Numbered from the stretch's first letter, positions 9,057 to 18,744 are shown. The stretch: 64,000 nt of DNA from Pirellulales bacterium (GCA_036490175.1 DASXEJ010000122.1:1-64000), one strand, 5' to 3'. The notes: generated by a model from the letters alone, not told the origin. Translations and numbers: made by a program.

Positions 9057-10343
9057 TTACAAGCTCCACGGCGCCCGCATCGGCTTGCTGAGCAAACGAT
9101 TGGCCTGCTCGTCGCCGACAAAGACTTCATTCTGCGGATCCCAGGCCAGCTCGCGTCCGAGGCGGATGGCGATGTTGCCCAGGTGGCAGATCGTGCAAGA
9201 GCGGTGACCGATCTCGACGTCGCAAATCGGCCGCTCGCGGCTCTGGATGCAGTCGAGCCAGTTATTGTGATGATCCGCGCTGACGTACAGCCGCACGTCT
9301 TTGTCGCTGAAGTCGGTATTGAGAATATCGCGGTGCGACGATTCCGTGATTTGGCCGCGGCTGACGAACACATACCCGTCACTGCCGGTGAACTTGATGC
9401 CGTTCTCGCCGTCCGAGTGGCAGGTCAGCTCGACTCCGTTGGCGTACGTGTAGTTCACGTCGAATTTGCCAGGCACATCGTGCGGACCGTTCTCGTGAAA
9501 CGTGCCGGTTCCCTTGACCTTGACCGGGCCGGTGCCGTCGGTGCCCATGCCCCATTGGGCAATGTCGTTGTGATGGGCACCCCAGTCAGTCATCTTGCCG
9601 CCCGAGTAATCGCTGAACCAGCGGAACTGGTAATGGCAGCGATTGGGCGAGTACTCAGCCCACGGGGCTGGTCCGAGCCAGAAATTCCAGTCGAGTTCGG
9701 CCGGCGGCGTGGTCGGCGGCTGCCAAGTGCCGCCGTCGATATCGCCAATGTACGTGTCCACGCGTTGCAGCTTGCCGATACGACCATTGCGCACCAGCTC
9801 GCATGCCTGGCGGAAGCGCTTGTCCGATCGCTGCTGGCTGCCGGTCTGAAAGACGGTGCCATAGCGACGGGCTACTTCGACCATCTTCTTACCTTCGTCG
9901 ATGGTCAGCGTCAGCGGCTTCTCGCAATACACGTCCTTGCCGGATTGCATGGCGTAGATCGAAGTCAACGCGTGCCAGTGGTCGGGCACGGCAATCAACA
10001 CTGCATCGATATCTTTGCGATCGCACAAGTCGCGAAAATCTTTGTAGATGTCAACCGTCTTGCCCGTCCGGTTCAATACGTCGAGCGCGGCCTGGTCGCG
10101 ATGATTGCGATCCACGTCGCAGACGGCGGCCATCTGGATCCGCTTATTGGGGATTAGCTTGCCGGCCAGGTGATGGCGGCGGCCCAAGTCGCCGACGCCA
10201 ATCGAGCCGACAACCACGCGGTCGCTGGGAGCCGGCTCGCCCGGCTTGGCGAAAACGGACGAGGGAACAATCGTCGGCGCCGCTAGCGCGGCGGCCGATG
10301 CTTTCAAAAACGTGCGGCGAGTGGGCGCGGGACGTTGAGCCAC
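9057..10343 (-). CDS. Gfo/Idh/MocA-family oxidoreductase with Tat leader
   Basis: NAD(P)-dependent sugar-type dehydrogenase of 428 residues. The N-terminus has a twin-arginine leader (RRTFLKASAAALAAP), so it is exported folded with its cofactor. The Rossmann motif VGSIGVGDLGRRH follows at about residue 47, and the family's EKP signature is in DVYCEKPLTL. The C-terminal half (with TDWGAHHNDIAQWG) is the GFO_IDH_MocA_C-like domain. Such Tat-exported members are greatly expanded in planctomycetes; the substrate is unknown. The gene heads a possible two-gene unit with the downstream HEAT-like protein. Confidence 0.9.
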   Translation of the reverse strand: MAQRPAPTRRTFLKASAAALAAPTIVPSSVFAKPGEPAPSDRVVVGSIGVGDLGRRHHLAGKLIPNKRIQMAAVCDVDRNHRDQAALDVLNRTGKTVDIYKDFRDLCDRKDIDAVLIAVPDHWHALTSIYAMQSGKDVYCEKPLTLTIDEGKKMVEVARRYGTVFQTGSQQRSDKRFRQACELVRNGRIGKLQRVDTYIGDIDGGTWQPPTTPPAELDWNFWLGPAPWAEYSPNRCHYQFRWFSDYSGGKMTDWGAHHNDIAQWGMGTDGTGPVKVKGTGTFHENGPHDVPGKFDVNYTYANGVELTCHSDGENGIKFTGSDGYVFVSRGQITESSHRDILNTDFSDKDVRLYVSADHHNNWLDCIQSRERPICDVEIGHRSCTICHLGNIAIRLGRELAWDPQNEVFVGDEQANRLLSKPMRAPWSL

Positions 10344-10628
10344 GGTGGGAGACTCCTAAAGCAGTAGAGGACCGGTGGGTGGGAAGCGCGGGAGCGCCCA
10401 GTGCGATGCGGCGGCGCTCGCGTGCCAAACGTCGGCGGCCGATCTTTTTATCGGGCCCCGCCGCGAAATAGTCCGTGCAATCCACGCTAAGCGATTATGT
10501 TGCCTATTCTGGCCAGCCGGACAGCCGATTGCAAGCAAAGTGGCATGGCATGCCGGGAATCGCAAGGTGGGACAGGCAAGGCGCCCATCCGACCGGCCAT
10601 ATGGCTTGTCACGCGGCCGGACGCAGAC

Positions 10629-11831
10629 TCAGGTCGCGCTGCGCGGTGGCAGTTCTTGCGGCGGCGCAGCCCGGGCGGCGCGCCAGCGATAGGAAAAGGC
10701 ACCTAATAGCTCCGCGGGCTGGACCGTGTGGCACTGCAAACACTGCTGCAAGGCGCGAATGGCGCCCAGGGCACGCATCGTGCCCGTTTCGTCGGTGTCG
10801 ACAATGTCCTCGCCATTTCGCAACTGCGCGAGCGCCTGCTGCTCGTAAGCGTCGAGCGGGCGGGTGGGTCCATCGCGCAATTCGTCCATCCGCGGCAGAT
10901 TGTCCGAAATGTAAACGCGCGGCGCCGAGAACTTGAGCAGGCTCACTAATTCCACCCGCTCAGGCGGGGGGAGCGCCGAACCCATTTGCAGATTCGCGCG
11001 CGGTCCGATCCGATGGGCCAGAAAGCCCGCCACTTCGTCGCGGCTACGAATCAAACCGAATCGCTCGGGTGAAACAAAATCGGCCAGGGCCTGCGCATGA
11101 GTTTGCCAGAAATCGCTGGCAGTCGCCGGCCGACTAGATGCGTTCGGTGGCGGAGCGGAGTTAACTTCGCCACTCGCGACGAGCGAATCGGGCTCGGGCG
11201 TGGCATCGTCGGTTCGCAGAGAGTCGGATTGTGGCACAGCCGGATCATCGCCGCGGCTCAACCATTCCTCATTGGCAAGGAATGTCATCCGCCCCACCCC
11301 AAAGGCCGGGCTTCTCAAGAAGCTATCGACCGCGGACGAGTGCAATTGCGCTAGCGCCGTCCTGCGCAAGTTAAAAGTGTCCTCTTGTCGGCGCGATAGT
11401 TCGTTCCATCTATCGCTCAGCGGATGCGACATTTGCACTACGCTGCCAGCGCCATCGTTTTCTTGATGCCTCGCTTCATAAGCTAGTCGAGTCGCCATGG
11501 ATTCGATGCGGTACTTGGCGGCAAGAGTGCTCAAGTCGTGCTGTTCTCGAACGGCCATCAGCGCCGCGAATCCATAAGCCACCACAGTTGCCGCGACCAT
11601 CGAACGTCTAAAGGCGCTCGGCCCCGCGTGTCCGCGCGCGCAAATGGCCGTAGCCGCCAGTACGAATACGACCTGCAATCCGAGTACAGGAGAAAAGAAC
11701 ACGCAAAATGGAGGGACAAAAAATGCCGCTAGCCCCATCACCAAAACGTACGGCATTCGCGAGGGCGATTGCGCCACTGCAAACACGGCCAACAAAAAGA
11801 CCGTAGAGCAAACCAGGCTCATGACGATCAT
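10629..11831 (-). CDS. Membrane protein with C-terminal CxxCH haem-binding motif
   Basis: About 400 residues with three hydrophobic segments in the first 120 residues and a long soluble domain. Near the C-terminus CLQCHTV is a cytochrome-c-type CxxCH site, in the style of planctomycete cytochrome-like proteins that end soon after a single haem motif. I chose ATG 11831 because GGAGGGG sits 3-4 bases upstream; a GTG at 11843 is also open. The stop of the duplicated beta-domain gene is 36 bases upstream on the same strand, so they may form an operon. The central domain is unfamiliar; an electron-transfer or sensing role is only an inference. Confidence 0.6.
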   Translation of the reverse strand: MIVMSLVCSTVFLLAVFAVAQSPSRMPYVLVMGLAAFFVPPFCVFFSPVLGLQVVFVLAATAICARGHAGPSAFRRSMVAATVVAYGFAALMAVREQHDLSTLAAKYRIESMATRLAYEARHQENDGAGSVVQMSHPLSDRWNELSRRQEDTFNLRRTALAQLHSSAVDSFLRSPAFGVGRMTFLANEEWLSRGDDPAVPQSDSLRTDDATPEPDSLVASGEVNSAPPPNASSRPATASDFWQTHAQALADFVSPERFGLIRSRDEVAGFLAHRIGPRANLQMGSALPPPERVELVSLLKFSAPRVYISDNLPRMDELRDGPTRPLDAYEQQALAQLRNGEDIVDTDETGTMRALGAIRALQQCLQCHTVQPAELLGAFSYRWRAARAAPPQELPPRSAT

Positions 11832-11867
11832 GGCCCCCTCCACATTTCGAGGTAAGCTCGCCTCAAA

Positions 11868-12527
11868 TCATTTGGGCTCGACCTTGCGCTTGCCGGTCCA
11901 AGTTCCTTCGGCCTGGCCGGCGTAATCGGCTTCGCCCTTCATCGAATCCTTCGCAATCGTCCCCTTGTAGGCAATCTTGTTACCTTGGACTTCGAACGAA
12001 AATTCGATCTGGTCGCCGGTCACCTTGCCGGTGAGGTCAGCGTCGCCGAATTGCCCCTTGTACTTGCCCGTGACCTTGTCTGCCTCCTGTTTGAGCGTGA
12101 ACTCGGGCGTGCCCGAGTTGCCCCCCAGTTCGATCTCGACGTTCCAGGTGCCGGTGACGTCGATCTTCTTGGCCTTCCACGTGCCCGAGGCCTGTCCGTC
12201 GTAGTCGACGGTCCCTTCCATCCCATCCTTCTTCACGGTTCCTTTGTAGATGACCTTGGCGCCCTGCGCCTCGATCGTGAACTCGATCTCGTCCCCTTTC
12301 AGCTTGCCCGTTACGTCGGCCTCGCCGAAGCGGCCCTTGTAGCGACCGGCAAGTTTCTCGCCGTCTTGCTTGAACGTGAATACGGGCGACCCGGTGTTGC
12401 CGGCAATGTCGACGTCGACATTCCAGCCGCCCGAAACTTCGACCTTGTCGGCCGCATTACTGGCGATAGATACGTTCCACACCACCACCACGAGCAGGGC
12501 TGCGCAAACACGCGTGGGCAGATGCAT
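11868..12527 (-). CDS. Exported protein with two tandem copies of a beta-domain
   Basis: After a signal peptide (to about residue 25), this 219-residue protein consists of two copies of one domain of about 90 residues. The first starts VSGGWNVDVDIAGN, the second VTGTWNVEIELGGN; both continue through FKQDGEKLAGRYKG / LKQEADKVTGKYKG, a D-LTGK turn, an IEF(T/S) strand and an end in GTW(K/T). The pattern alternates like a small beta-barrel or lipocalin-like sandwich. The upstream frame is open but MHLPTRV is the only start followed directly by a leader peptide. Function unknown; similar strands occur as extra domains in planctomycete amidohydrolases. Confidence 0.75.
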   Translation of the reverse strand: MHLPTRVCAALLVVVVWNVSIASNAADKVEVSGGWNVDVDIAGNTGSPVFTFKQDGEKLAGRYKGRFGEADVTGKLKGDEIEFTIEAQGAKVIYKGTVKKDGMEGTVDYDGQASGTWKAKKIDVTGTWNVEIELGGNSGTPEFTLKQEADKVTGKYKGQFGDADLTGKVTGDQIEFSFEVQGNKIAYKGTIAKDSMKGEADYAGQAEGTWTGKRKVEPK

Positions 12528-12620
12528 AACGAATGTCCTTCTTGATTGAGGGCTCGAAACGAGCGGGGACATGCCGGACAATGCAAAATTGGAATCGCGT
12601 TGCATTTTGACTGTTGAAGC

Positions 12621-12644
12621 AGTATACCAAGTCTGATGCATCAG
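12621..12644 (-). promoter_or_regulatory. Possible promoter -10 and palindromic operator
   Basis: On the minus strand TATACT (12626-12621) would be a -10 box for the duplicated-domain gene, about 90 bases before its ATG. The perfect 12-base palindrome CTGATGCATCAG (12633-12644) lies just upstream of it. No good -35 is present, so a regulator-dependent promoter is possible. Confidence 0.25.
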
Positions 12645-12708
12645 AGCTTTTTGATGGGAAAACGGCAACACCGCGATCGCCCCACCACACAGTCCGACGG
12701 AGTTCGTC

Positions 12709-14049
12709 ATGCTTCGCAAATCCGCATGTCGAGGGCTGGGGTCTAAATCCATAAATCGCCGCGCGTTTCTGGAAACTACCGTCGCGGCGGGTGGCGCCGG
12801 GCTGTCTCTTTCGCGGCTGCTCGAGTCGCGCAGTGTGGCGCGACAAATCGGTGCCCCGTCCAACGACACGGCCGTGATCCAAATCTGGCTGGGGGGCGGA
12901 CCGACCCAATTCGAAACCTACGACCCCAAGCCCGAGGCACCAGCCGAATATCGCGGGCCACTGGGGGCCATTTCGACGTGCCTACCTGGCGTGCAGATTT
13001 GCGAGGTCCTGCCGCGCCATGCCGAGATGCTGGACAAGTTCGCGCTGATTCGCAGCGTCTCTCACAACAGTGCCGACCACGATGCCGGCATGTATTTTTG
13101 CGTTACCGGCAAAGCGACCAAGAACCAGCCCTCGACCGGTTCTTGCACCGCACGTCTGCGCGGTGCGAATCAGCCAGGATTGCCGGCTTACGTCCACCTT
13201 GGATTTCCACCGGTGGTGAACCTGGTGTTCGTGCCGAATTTCAAAGCCAGCTACCTGGGAGGCGGCCACGACCCGTTCTACATCACCGATGACCCAGCCG
13301 AGGCTAAGTTCCAGGTTCCCAACTTGCAATTGGCCGACGGCGTGACGATCGATCGCTTGGGCGATCGGCGGGCCTTATTGTCGCATTTCGATCGGCTGCG
13401 ACGGCAAAGCGAGCGTAACCCGGCGATGGGCGCCATGGATCAGTTCGAGCGCGCGGCGTACGACATGGTGGCCGGAGCGACGGCTCGCGAAGCCTTCGAT
13501 CTGTCGAGCGAGGAGAGCCAGACTCGCGAGCGCTACGGAATGCACCGTTGGGGCCAGAGCTGCCTGTTAGCGCGACGGCTGGTCGAAGCCGGCGTGACAT
13601 TCGTCACTGTGAATTTCGATCCACATTCGTTCTCCTTCGACCAGCACGTCGATATCGAAAGGGGAATGCGCAGCGCCGGGCCGCGGATGGACTCGGCCAT
13701 TACATCGCTCGTGGCCGACCTGTACGAGCGGGGGCTCGATCGGCGGGTGATGGTGATCGTGTGGGGAGAATTTGGACGCACGCCCCAAGTCAACGCAGCC
13801 GGAGGCCGCGATCATTGGGGCCAGGTGATGAGCGTCCTGCTGGCCGGAGGCGGCTTGCGCGTGGGCCAGGTCATTGGCTCGTCAACAGCCAAGGGCGAAG
13901 TGCCCAAGGATCGCCCGATTACCCCCTACGACGTATTGGCCACGATGTATCGGCACCTGGGGATCGATCCGAGCACCACGTTCAACGATCATGCCGGGCG
14001 GCCGCAGCCGCTGTTGAACGAAGGAACCGTGATTGCCGAGTTGGTCTGA
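12709..14049 (+). CDS. DUF1501 domain protein with Tat leader
   Basis: A 446-residue member of the DUF1501 group, which is related to the alkaline phosphatase/sulfatase fold and is heavily expanded in planctomycetes. The leader has twin arginines (NRRAFLETTVAAGGAGLSL). Typical family elements follow: IQIWLGGGPTQFETYDPKP, SVSHNSADHDAGMYF, VIVWGEFGRTPQVN and GGRDHWGQVMSVLLAGGGL. Family members usually sit beside a DUF1549/DUF1553 cytochrome-type gene; none is adjacent here, although the CxxCH protein is two genes away on the other strand. The ATG has ACGGAG about 5 bases before it. Confidence 0.92.
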   Translation: MLRKSACRGLGSKSINRRAFLETTVAAGGAGLSLSRLLESRSVARQIGAPSNDTAVIQIWLGGGPTQFETYDPKPEAPAEYRGPLGAISTCLPGVQICEVLPRHAEMLDKFALIRSVSHNSADHDAGMYFCVTGKATKNQPSTGSCTARLRGANQPGLPAYVHLGFPPVVNLVFVPNFKASYLGGGHDPFYITDDPAEAKFQVPNLQLADGVTIDRLGDRRALLSHFDRLRRQSERNPAMGAMDQFERAAYDMVAGATAREAFDLSSEESQTRERYGMHRWGQSCLLARRLVEAGVTFVTVNFDPHSFSFDQHVDIERGMRSAGPRMDSAITSLVADLYERGLDRRVMVIVWGEFGRTPQVNAAGGRDHWGQVMSVLLAGGGLRVGQVIGSSTAKGEVPKDRPITPYDVLATMYRHLGIDPSTTFNDHAGRPQPLLNEGTVIAELV

Positions 14050-14093
14050 CCTGCAGGTCGTGGTGTTCGGCCGGAGTGCTCGCCGCCCTGGCG

Positions 14094-14915
14094 CTATTTG
14101 GCGGCAGGCCGTGTGGCCGGGCGGACCGCCGGACGCACCGTGGGCTGGGGCTTTTTAGCAGCCTTTTTATCGTCCAGGCGCGGCGTGAGAACCAGAGACA
14201 GCTTTGTACCGGCCGGGGGAATACGGTCCGTCAGGGCCTCGAACAGCAAGGCTTCGTTCGACTGGCTGCTTTCTATGGGCAAGTCGAGCATGGCACTGGC
14301 GAAATTCGAGATGCAGATAAAGTCGCCATCCTCGGCCTTGTAGAACTGCTCGCCGGTTGTCTCATCTTTCCAAAAACCGCTACCGCCGAAGACCCAATAT
14401 TCGGTCATCGGCTTGCCGGTCTTGACGTTGCGAATCCAGTCCTGAGCGGTCGCACGTTGACGCTTTCCCTTGGCGTCGGTCCAAAACAGCGTTACATCCA
14501 CACGGGGGCCGTGCGCCGCCTGGTATTTGGGAATGAATTGGGCCGGCGAGCCCGGTTCGGCACCCAAAGCGACCAGCGCGGCGTGTACCACGTGCGCCTT
14601 GGTGGGGACGGCCACGATCGATTCGTGCTCCTTGGTTCCCTTGAGGCAGGCAAACATTTCCAGCTGCCCTTCGCGCAAGCAGACTTCACCTTCGAGCACC
14701 ACGCGCTTGTTCTTGGTATCCAGCCAAACTTTGCCGTCGGGCGCCAGGCGCCGCAGCCCGGGGGGATCTTGCGAACCATCGCGATCGACGCCGGGATCGA
14801 TATCCCGCGAGGCGAGCTGCTGCGCCGTCTGGGCGCTGGCGGGCCTAGAAACATATGGGAACACGCCCAGCGCCAATCCGCATGCCGCGATCCTGAGAAC
14901 CATCCGTAGTTTCAT
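14094..14915 (-). CDS. Exported YdjY-domain protein
   Basis: A 273-residue secreted protein: signal peptide to about residue 28 (ending ASAQ), then a domain with LEGEVCLREGQLEMFACLKGTKEHESI and KAHVVHAALVALGAEPGSP, the hallmarks of the YdjY-like family of planctomycetes. The domain extends through VFGGSGFWKDE and ends near residue 245; the tail is Lys/Pro/Arg-rich (PTVRPAVRPATRPA). The function of the family is not known to me beyond a periplasmic location. The gene converges with the DUF1501 gene. Confidence 0.8.
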   Translation of the reverse strand: MKLRMVLRIAACGLALGVFPYVSRPASAQTAQQLASRDIDPGVDRDGSQDPPGLRRLAPDGKVWLDTKNKRVVLEGEVCLREGQLEMFACLKGTKEHESIVAVPTKAHVVHAALVALGAEPGSPAQFIPKYQAAHGPRVDVTLFWTDAKGKRQRATAQDWIRNVKTGKPMTEYWVFGGSGFWKDETTGEQFYKAEDGDFICISNFASAMLDLPIESSQSNEALLFEALTDRIPPAGTKLSLVLTPRLDDKKAAKKPQPTVRPAVRPATRPAAK

Positions 14916-15177
14916 ATCCCCTCGTCGAAGCGCCCTCGCGGCGCATGGAAAAATCGCGATTCCAGCGGGTTCAAATCTGCTAGCGCACTGTTAAGATACT
15001 CCCGTATCGTAGGGGAGTCCAATCGTGATCCCCGCGGCTAGATTGCGATATCGCGACGGCCAACGACAGCTTGCGATGATCCGCGTAGTTGGCTCATTGG
15101 ACGCCGACAGGATTTTTGTCTGACGCCGGCCGGAAACTCGTCTGAAGCCGACAGGAAAAAAGGGAATTTGGCCACTG

Positions 15178-17028
15178 ATGGCTACTATCACATCTAGGAC
15201 TTTGCCGCTTCGTGATTGGGGCAATCGCAACGGCAACAGCGCGACCTTTCGTCCGCAATGGCACCGAACAGCTCCCAAGACCGTGGCGCGTGCCGACAAC
15301 TGGGACGATCAAAGCGCAGGCTGGGCAATCTGGACGGCCCACCTGACGCAGCGTCGCGAGCCATGCCCATTGACCGCATTGTTGCCCAGTAAAGGGCCGT
15401 CGCTCTTGTGGGGGATGCGCGCCGATAGTTTTCCCACGGCATCCCACGGCTCGCTGGCCACGCAGGAGATGCTCACAGCACTCGACCGCAGCACGCGGAA
15501 CAAAGCCTGGAAAACGGCAATTGGCCCGGCTGACCTTGCCCACCGCTGGAGCAGCGAGGCACTGCACCGCCGCAGTAGTAGCTTTGGATTGGAATGCCTA
15601 GCTTGGTGCCGGGCGCTGCCGGCGCTGAGTGGGCTATTGCCGGCCGGAGCCTGGTGGCATTTGTTCGAGATTCTACTAAGTGCCGCCGAGAACAGCGCCA
15701 GCCCCACCGACAGCAATGTTGAGTTGCTGTCGCGACAGTGGCTTGCCGCCGAGCTACCGCTGACGATGGCCTATTTGTTTCCGGAAATCTCGCAAACGCG
15801 CCGCCTGGCACGCGAGGGCGCGCGTGGCGTGTTTGCGGATATTGAGCCTGCGATCACTGCCGACGGAATGCCCTCAGCCCAGACCATGGCGCACGTACTG
15901 CCCCTCTTGGCCACCTGGGCCCGCGCGCGTGCGATTGCCCGCTGCCTGAAGAAGTCTAACTGGGATGACGCTGCCGAGACCCGCTACGCGGCGTTCGCGC
16001 GCCAAGTCGTGCGTCTCTTGCGGCGCGACGGCACGGCGATGCTCTCCCCCGCCCGCTCCGAGCCAGCCGATCGCGAGCTGTTCGCGGCCGTGTTTGTGGG
16101 GGCTGATCGTGCCGACCGCGCGATGGCCCGCCAGGCGATTCCTGGGCAAAGCGGCCCGTCCGGTGTCGCGGTCAAAGCGCTCCCTGCGCCGGCTGCCAAC
16201 AACGAATCTGCCGGCGTGACCGTGTTGCGGCCGAATTGGTCGCGCAGCCGCGAGCGGCTGGCCGTCACGCGCCACGGTAACGATTTGCGAACCGAGTTGG
16301 CCTGTGGGCGAGACGTGCTCTGGTCGGGTGTCTGGACATGTGAAATCCGTCGCAATGGTGTACCGCTGGTGCCGGAACCCGATGCCGAATGGGACGAAGT
16401 CTGCTGGACATCGACCGAGGATGCCGACTATCTGGAACTTGAGCTCGCGCTTCCAAACAACATACGCGTGCAGCGGCAAATGGTGCTCGCTCGCGAAGAT
16501 CGCTTCTTGTTCCTGGCCGACGCGATATTAGGCGACGAGAGCGCGTCGCTGGAATATCGTAGTGTCCTGCCGCTGAGTTCCGAGATCACGTTCGACGCCG
16601 CTACCGAGTCGCGCGAGGGCTACCTGGTGGGACGCAAAGCGCGGGCCCTTGTCTTTCCACTGGCACTGCCTGAGTGGCGCGCCGAACCATGCCCCGGCGG
16701 TCTCGAAGCCGTCGACGGCGGGTTGGCGCTGCGGCGTGCGACCACGGGGTCGAGAATGTACGCACCACTGTTTCTCGATCTCGATCCTCAGCGACTGGTC
16801 CGGCCAGCGACCTGGCGACAATTGACCGTCGCCGAAACGCGCCGGACGCTGCCCGCAGACCTGGCCGTTGGTTATCGCGTGCAAGTGCGCAACAAGCAGT
16901 GGCTGATCTACCGCTCACTGGGCGAACGCGGCAATCGCACCGTTCTCGGGCAGAATCTGGTTTCAGAGTTTCTCGTGGCCCGATTCAATACCACCGGCGT
17001 GATCGAGCCATTGGTCGAAATCGAATAG
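15178..17028 (+). CDS. Large hypothetical protein, possibly heparinase-like
   Basis: A 616-residue protein with a helical N-terminal half (about 120-350, with AELPLTMAYLFPEI) and a beta-rich C-terminal half (LWSGVWTCEIRRNGVPL, YLELELALPNNIRVQRQMVLAREDRFLFLADAI). An alpha-toroid followed by a beta-sandwich is the plan of heparinase II/III-type polysaccharide lyases, but I see no firm catalytic motif, so this is only a suggestion. No signal peptide is evident from this start, and the first 50 residues look poorly conserved, so a later start is possible. yggS follows 46 bases downstream. Confidence 0.6.
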   Translation: MATITSRTLPLRDWGNRNGNSATFRPQWHRTAPKTVARADNWDDQSAGWAIWTAHLTQRREPCPLTALLPSKGPSLLWGMRADSFPTASHGSLATQEMLTALDRSTRNKAWKTAIGPADLAHRWSSEALHRRSSSFGLECLAWCRALPALSGLLPAGAWWHLFEILLSAAENSASPTDSNVELLSRQWLAAELPLTMAYLFPEISQTRRLAREGARGVFADIEPAITADGMPSAQTMAHVLPLLATWARARAIARCLKKSNWDDAAETRYAAFARQVVRLLRRDGTAMLSPARSEPADRELFAAVFVGADRADRAMARQAIPGQSGPSGVAVKALPAPAANNESAGVTVLRPNWSRSRERLAVTRHGNDLRTELACGRDVLWSGVWTCEIRRNGVPLVPEPDAEWDEVCWTSTEDADYLELELALPNNIRVQRQMVLAREDRFLFLADAILGDESASLEYRSVLPLSSEITFDAATESREGYLVGRKARALVFPLALPEWRAEPCPGGLEAVDGGLALRRATTGSRMYAPLFLDLDPQRLVRPATWRQLTVAETRRTLPADLAVGYRVQVRNKQWLIYRSLGERGNRTVLGQNLVSEFLVARFNTTGVIEPLVEIE

Positions 17029-17074
17029 GCTGGGCAGTTTGCCTCGCGGTCCGGTGCGCTCCACTGGTAACACC

Positions 17075-17782
17075 ATGGTTGATGCACGCCGAATCGCCGA
17101 AGATGTCGCCAAGGTACGCGAGAGAATCGCCGCGGCCGCGACACGCAGCGGCCGCACGGCCGACGCCGTCGCCCTGGTCGCTGTGACCAAGTACGCTGAC
17201 GACGCGACGATCGCCGCGCTCGTCGAGGCGGGTTGCCACGACCTAGGCGAAAGCCGGCCTCAGCAGCTGTGGCAGCGCGCCATTGCTTTCGCCCCACAGG
17301 CAATTCATTGGCATATGATCGGGCATTTGCAGCGCAACAAAGTCGCGCGGACGCTGCCTGCGGTGGCGCTGGTGCATTCCTGCGATAGCCTGCGGTTGGC
17401 TGACGCCATCGATCAGTCTGCCGCGGTACAAGGAATCCCGCCGATCCCCGTGCTGCTCGAAGTGAACATCTCTGACGACCCGGCCAAGCATGGCTTCGCC
17501 GCGGCCGAAGTGGCCGACGCGTTGGCCCATCTGGCAACACTCGGCCAGATCGACGTGCGCGGGTTGATGGCGATGGCCGGCCGGCCTGATGACCCGGCCG
17601 CAACCCGCGCCGATTTCCGTCGCCTCCGCGAATTGCGCGACCGGCTGCGCGGCGAATGTCCGACAGCGATTACTTTAGACGAGCTGTCGATGGGCATGAG
17701 CGGCGACTACGAGATCGCGATCGAAGAAGGGGCCACGATCGTTCGCGTCGGTTCGGCGCTCGTCGAAGGCGAGTCGCAATGA
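17075..17782 (+). CDS. yggS: YggS-family PLP homeostasis protein
   Basis: Pyridoxal-phosphate-binding TIM-barrel protein of the YggS/PLPBP family, which balances vitamin B6 and amino-acid pools rather than catalysing a known reaction. The PLP Lys is K39 in LVAVTKYAD. HWHMIGHLQRNK, LLEVNIS and the C-terminal LSMGMSGDYEIAIEEGATIVRVGSALV are all diagnostic. The ATG at 17075 gives the usual N-terminus; the frame extends 12 codons further. Its stop overlaps the start of yggU by ATGA, so the pair is translationally coupled. Confidence 0.95.
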   Translation: MVDARRIAEDVAKVRERIAAAATRSGRTADAVALVAVTKYADDATIAALVEAGCHDLGESRPQQLWQRAIAFAPQAIHWHMIGHLQRNKVARTLPAVALVHSCDSLRLADAIDQSAAVQGIPPIPVLLEVNISDDPAKHGFAAAEVADALAHLATLGQIDVRGLMAMAGRPDDPAATRADFRRLRELRDRLRGECPTAITLDELSMGMSGDYEIAIEEGATIVRVGSALVEGESQ

Positions 17783-18081
17783 TCGACCTGCGACCGCACG
17801 CCGAAGGAACGATCTTGCCGGTGCGGGCACAGCCCGGAGCGAGGCGTACGGCCGTTTGCGGCGCGCACAACGGAATGCTCAAGGTCAGCGTGACGACGGC
17901 TCCGGAAAAAGGAAAGGCCACTCAGGCCGTGGCGGATGTACTCTGCGAGGCACTCTTGCTCAGCCGTGCGCAGGTAGAATTGCTGGCCGGCGCCACATCT
18001 CGCCAGAAGCAATTTCTGGTTCGCGGCCTCGATGTCGCCGAGTTGCATCAGCGAATCGCCACGGCGCTGGCACGTACATAA
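17779..18081 (+). CDS. yggU: DUF167 (YggU-family) protein
   Basis: A 100-residue protein with the DUF167 pattern: VRAQPGARRTAV, LKVSVTTAPEKGKATQAV, and ATSRQKQFLVRG. The family is small, cytoplasmic, and of unknown biochemical role; yggS and yggU are often neighbours. Its ATG overlaps the yggS stop (ATGA). It ends 68 bases before the convergent greA stop. Confidence 0.92.
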   Translation: MIDLRPHAEGTILPVRAQPGARRTAVCGAHNGMLKVSVTTAPEKGKATQAVADVLCEALLLSRAQVELLAGATSRQKQFLVRGLDVAELHQRIATALART

Positions 18082-18149
18082 AGGGCCGGGCCATCCCCTC
18101 TAGCGCGCTTCGCAAAGACGCTGCCACACATGCCGTAGCACGTTTGCGC

Positions 18150-18632
18150 TCAGTCGACGGCGGGGCGAATTTCCAGAATCTCGAATTTCATCTTGCCGCG
18201 GGGAACTTGGATCTCGACCTTGTCGCCGACTTTGTGCCCCACTAGTCCTTGGGCCAAGGGGCTGGTGATCTGGATTTTGCCGTTGTCGTAATCCTCGTCA
18301 CCGGCGCCGACCAGGGTGAATTCTTCGTTGTCACCAAAGTCCAGGTCCTTGACCACCACGGTCGACCCAAACACGACTTCGTCCTTGGGCAACGTCGCCG
18401 TATCGACAATCCGCGAGCGGCTCAGCTTGTCGCGCAACAGGTTGATCTTGGCCTGCATCATGGCTTGCGTTTCCCGCGCGCCGTGGTATTCGGCGTTCTC
18501 GCTGAGATCCCCCTCGCTACGGGCCGAGGCGATCCGTTGGGCAATCTTGGGCATCTCGACCGATTCCATATGGGTCATTTCGGCCTTGATCTTGTCGTAG
18601 CCGGCACGGCTCATGGGAATGATGTCGGACAT
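18150..18632 (-). CDS. greA: Transcription elongation factor GreA
   Basis: Binds the RNA polymerase secondary channel and stimulates cleavage of backtracked transcripts. The N-terminal coiled coil carries the essential acidic tip in [12 protein letters not shown], and the C-terminal FKBP-like domain has the [14 protein letters not shown] motif. I placed the start at [15 protein letters not shown] (160 residues), the family length; the frame is open 37 codons further upstream. The terminator of the preceding zinc-ribbon gene lies upstream, so greA needs its own promoter between about 18633 and 18744. Confidence 0.95.
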   Translation of the reverse strand: MSDIIPMSRAGYDKIKAEMTHMESVEMPKIAQRIASARSEGDLSENAEYHGARETQAMMQAKINLLRDKLSRSRIVDTATLPKDEVVFGSTVVVKDLDFGDNEEFTLVGAGDEDYDNGKIQITSPLAQGLVGHKVGDKVEIQVPRGKMKFEILEIRPAVD

Positions 18633-18744
18633 GGCTTGTATCACCTGGACAAAAGGAAACTCGCGGTATGGACGACCGATACGCCACGCCCGGTCGCCGA
18701 CGTTATCGCCCCAGACTCGTGTGGAGCGAATGACTCCTAACACG

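Noticed and set aside
13548-14909. 453-residue plus-strand ORF across the DUF1501 end and YdjY gene
   Set aside because: Overlaps two supported genes in other frames and shows no family pattern.
14960-15030. GTTCAAATC with nearby paired bases, as in a tRNA T-arm
   Set aside because: No acceptor stem or anticodon arm could be placed around it.
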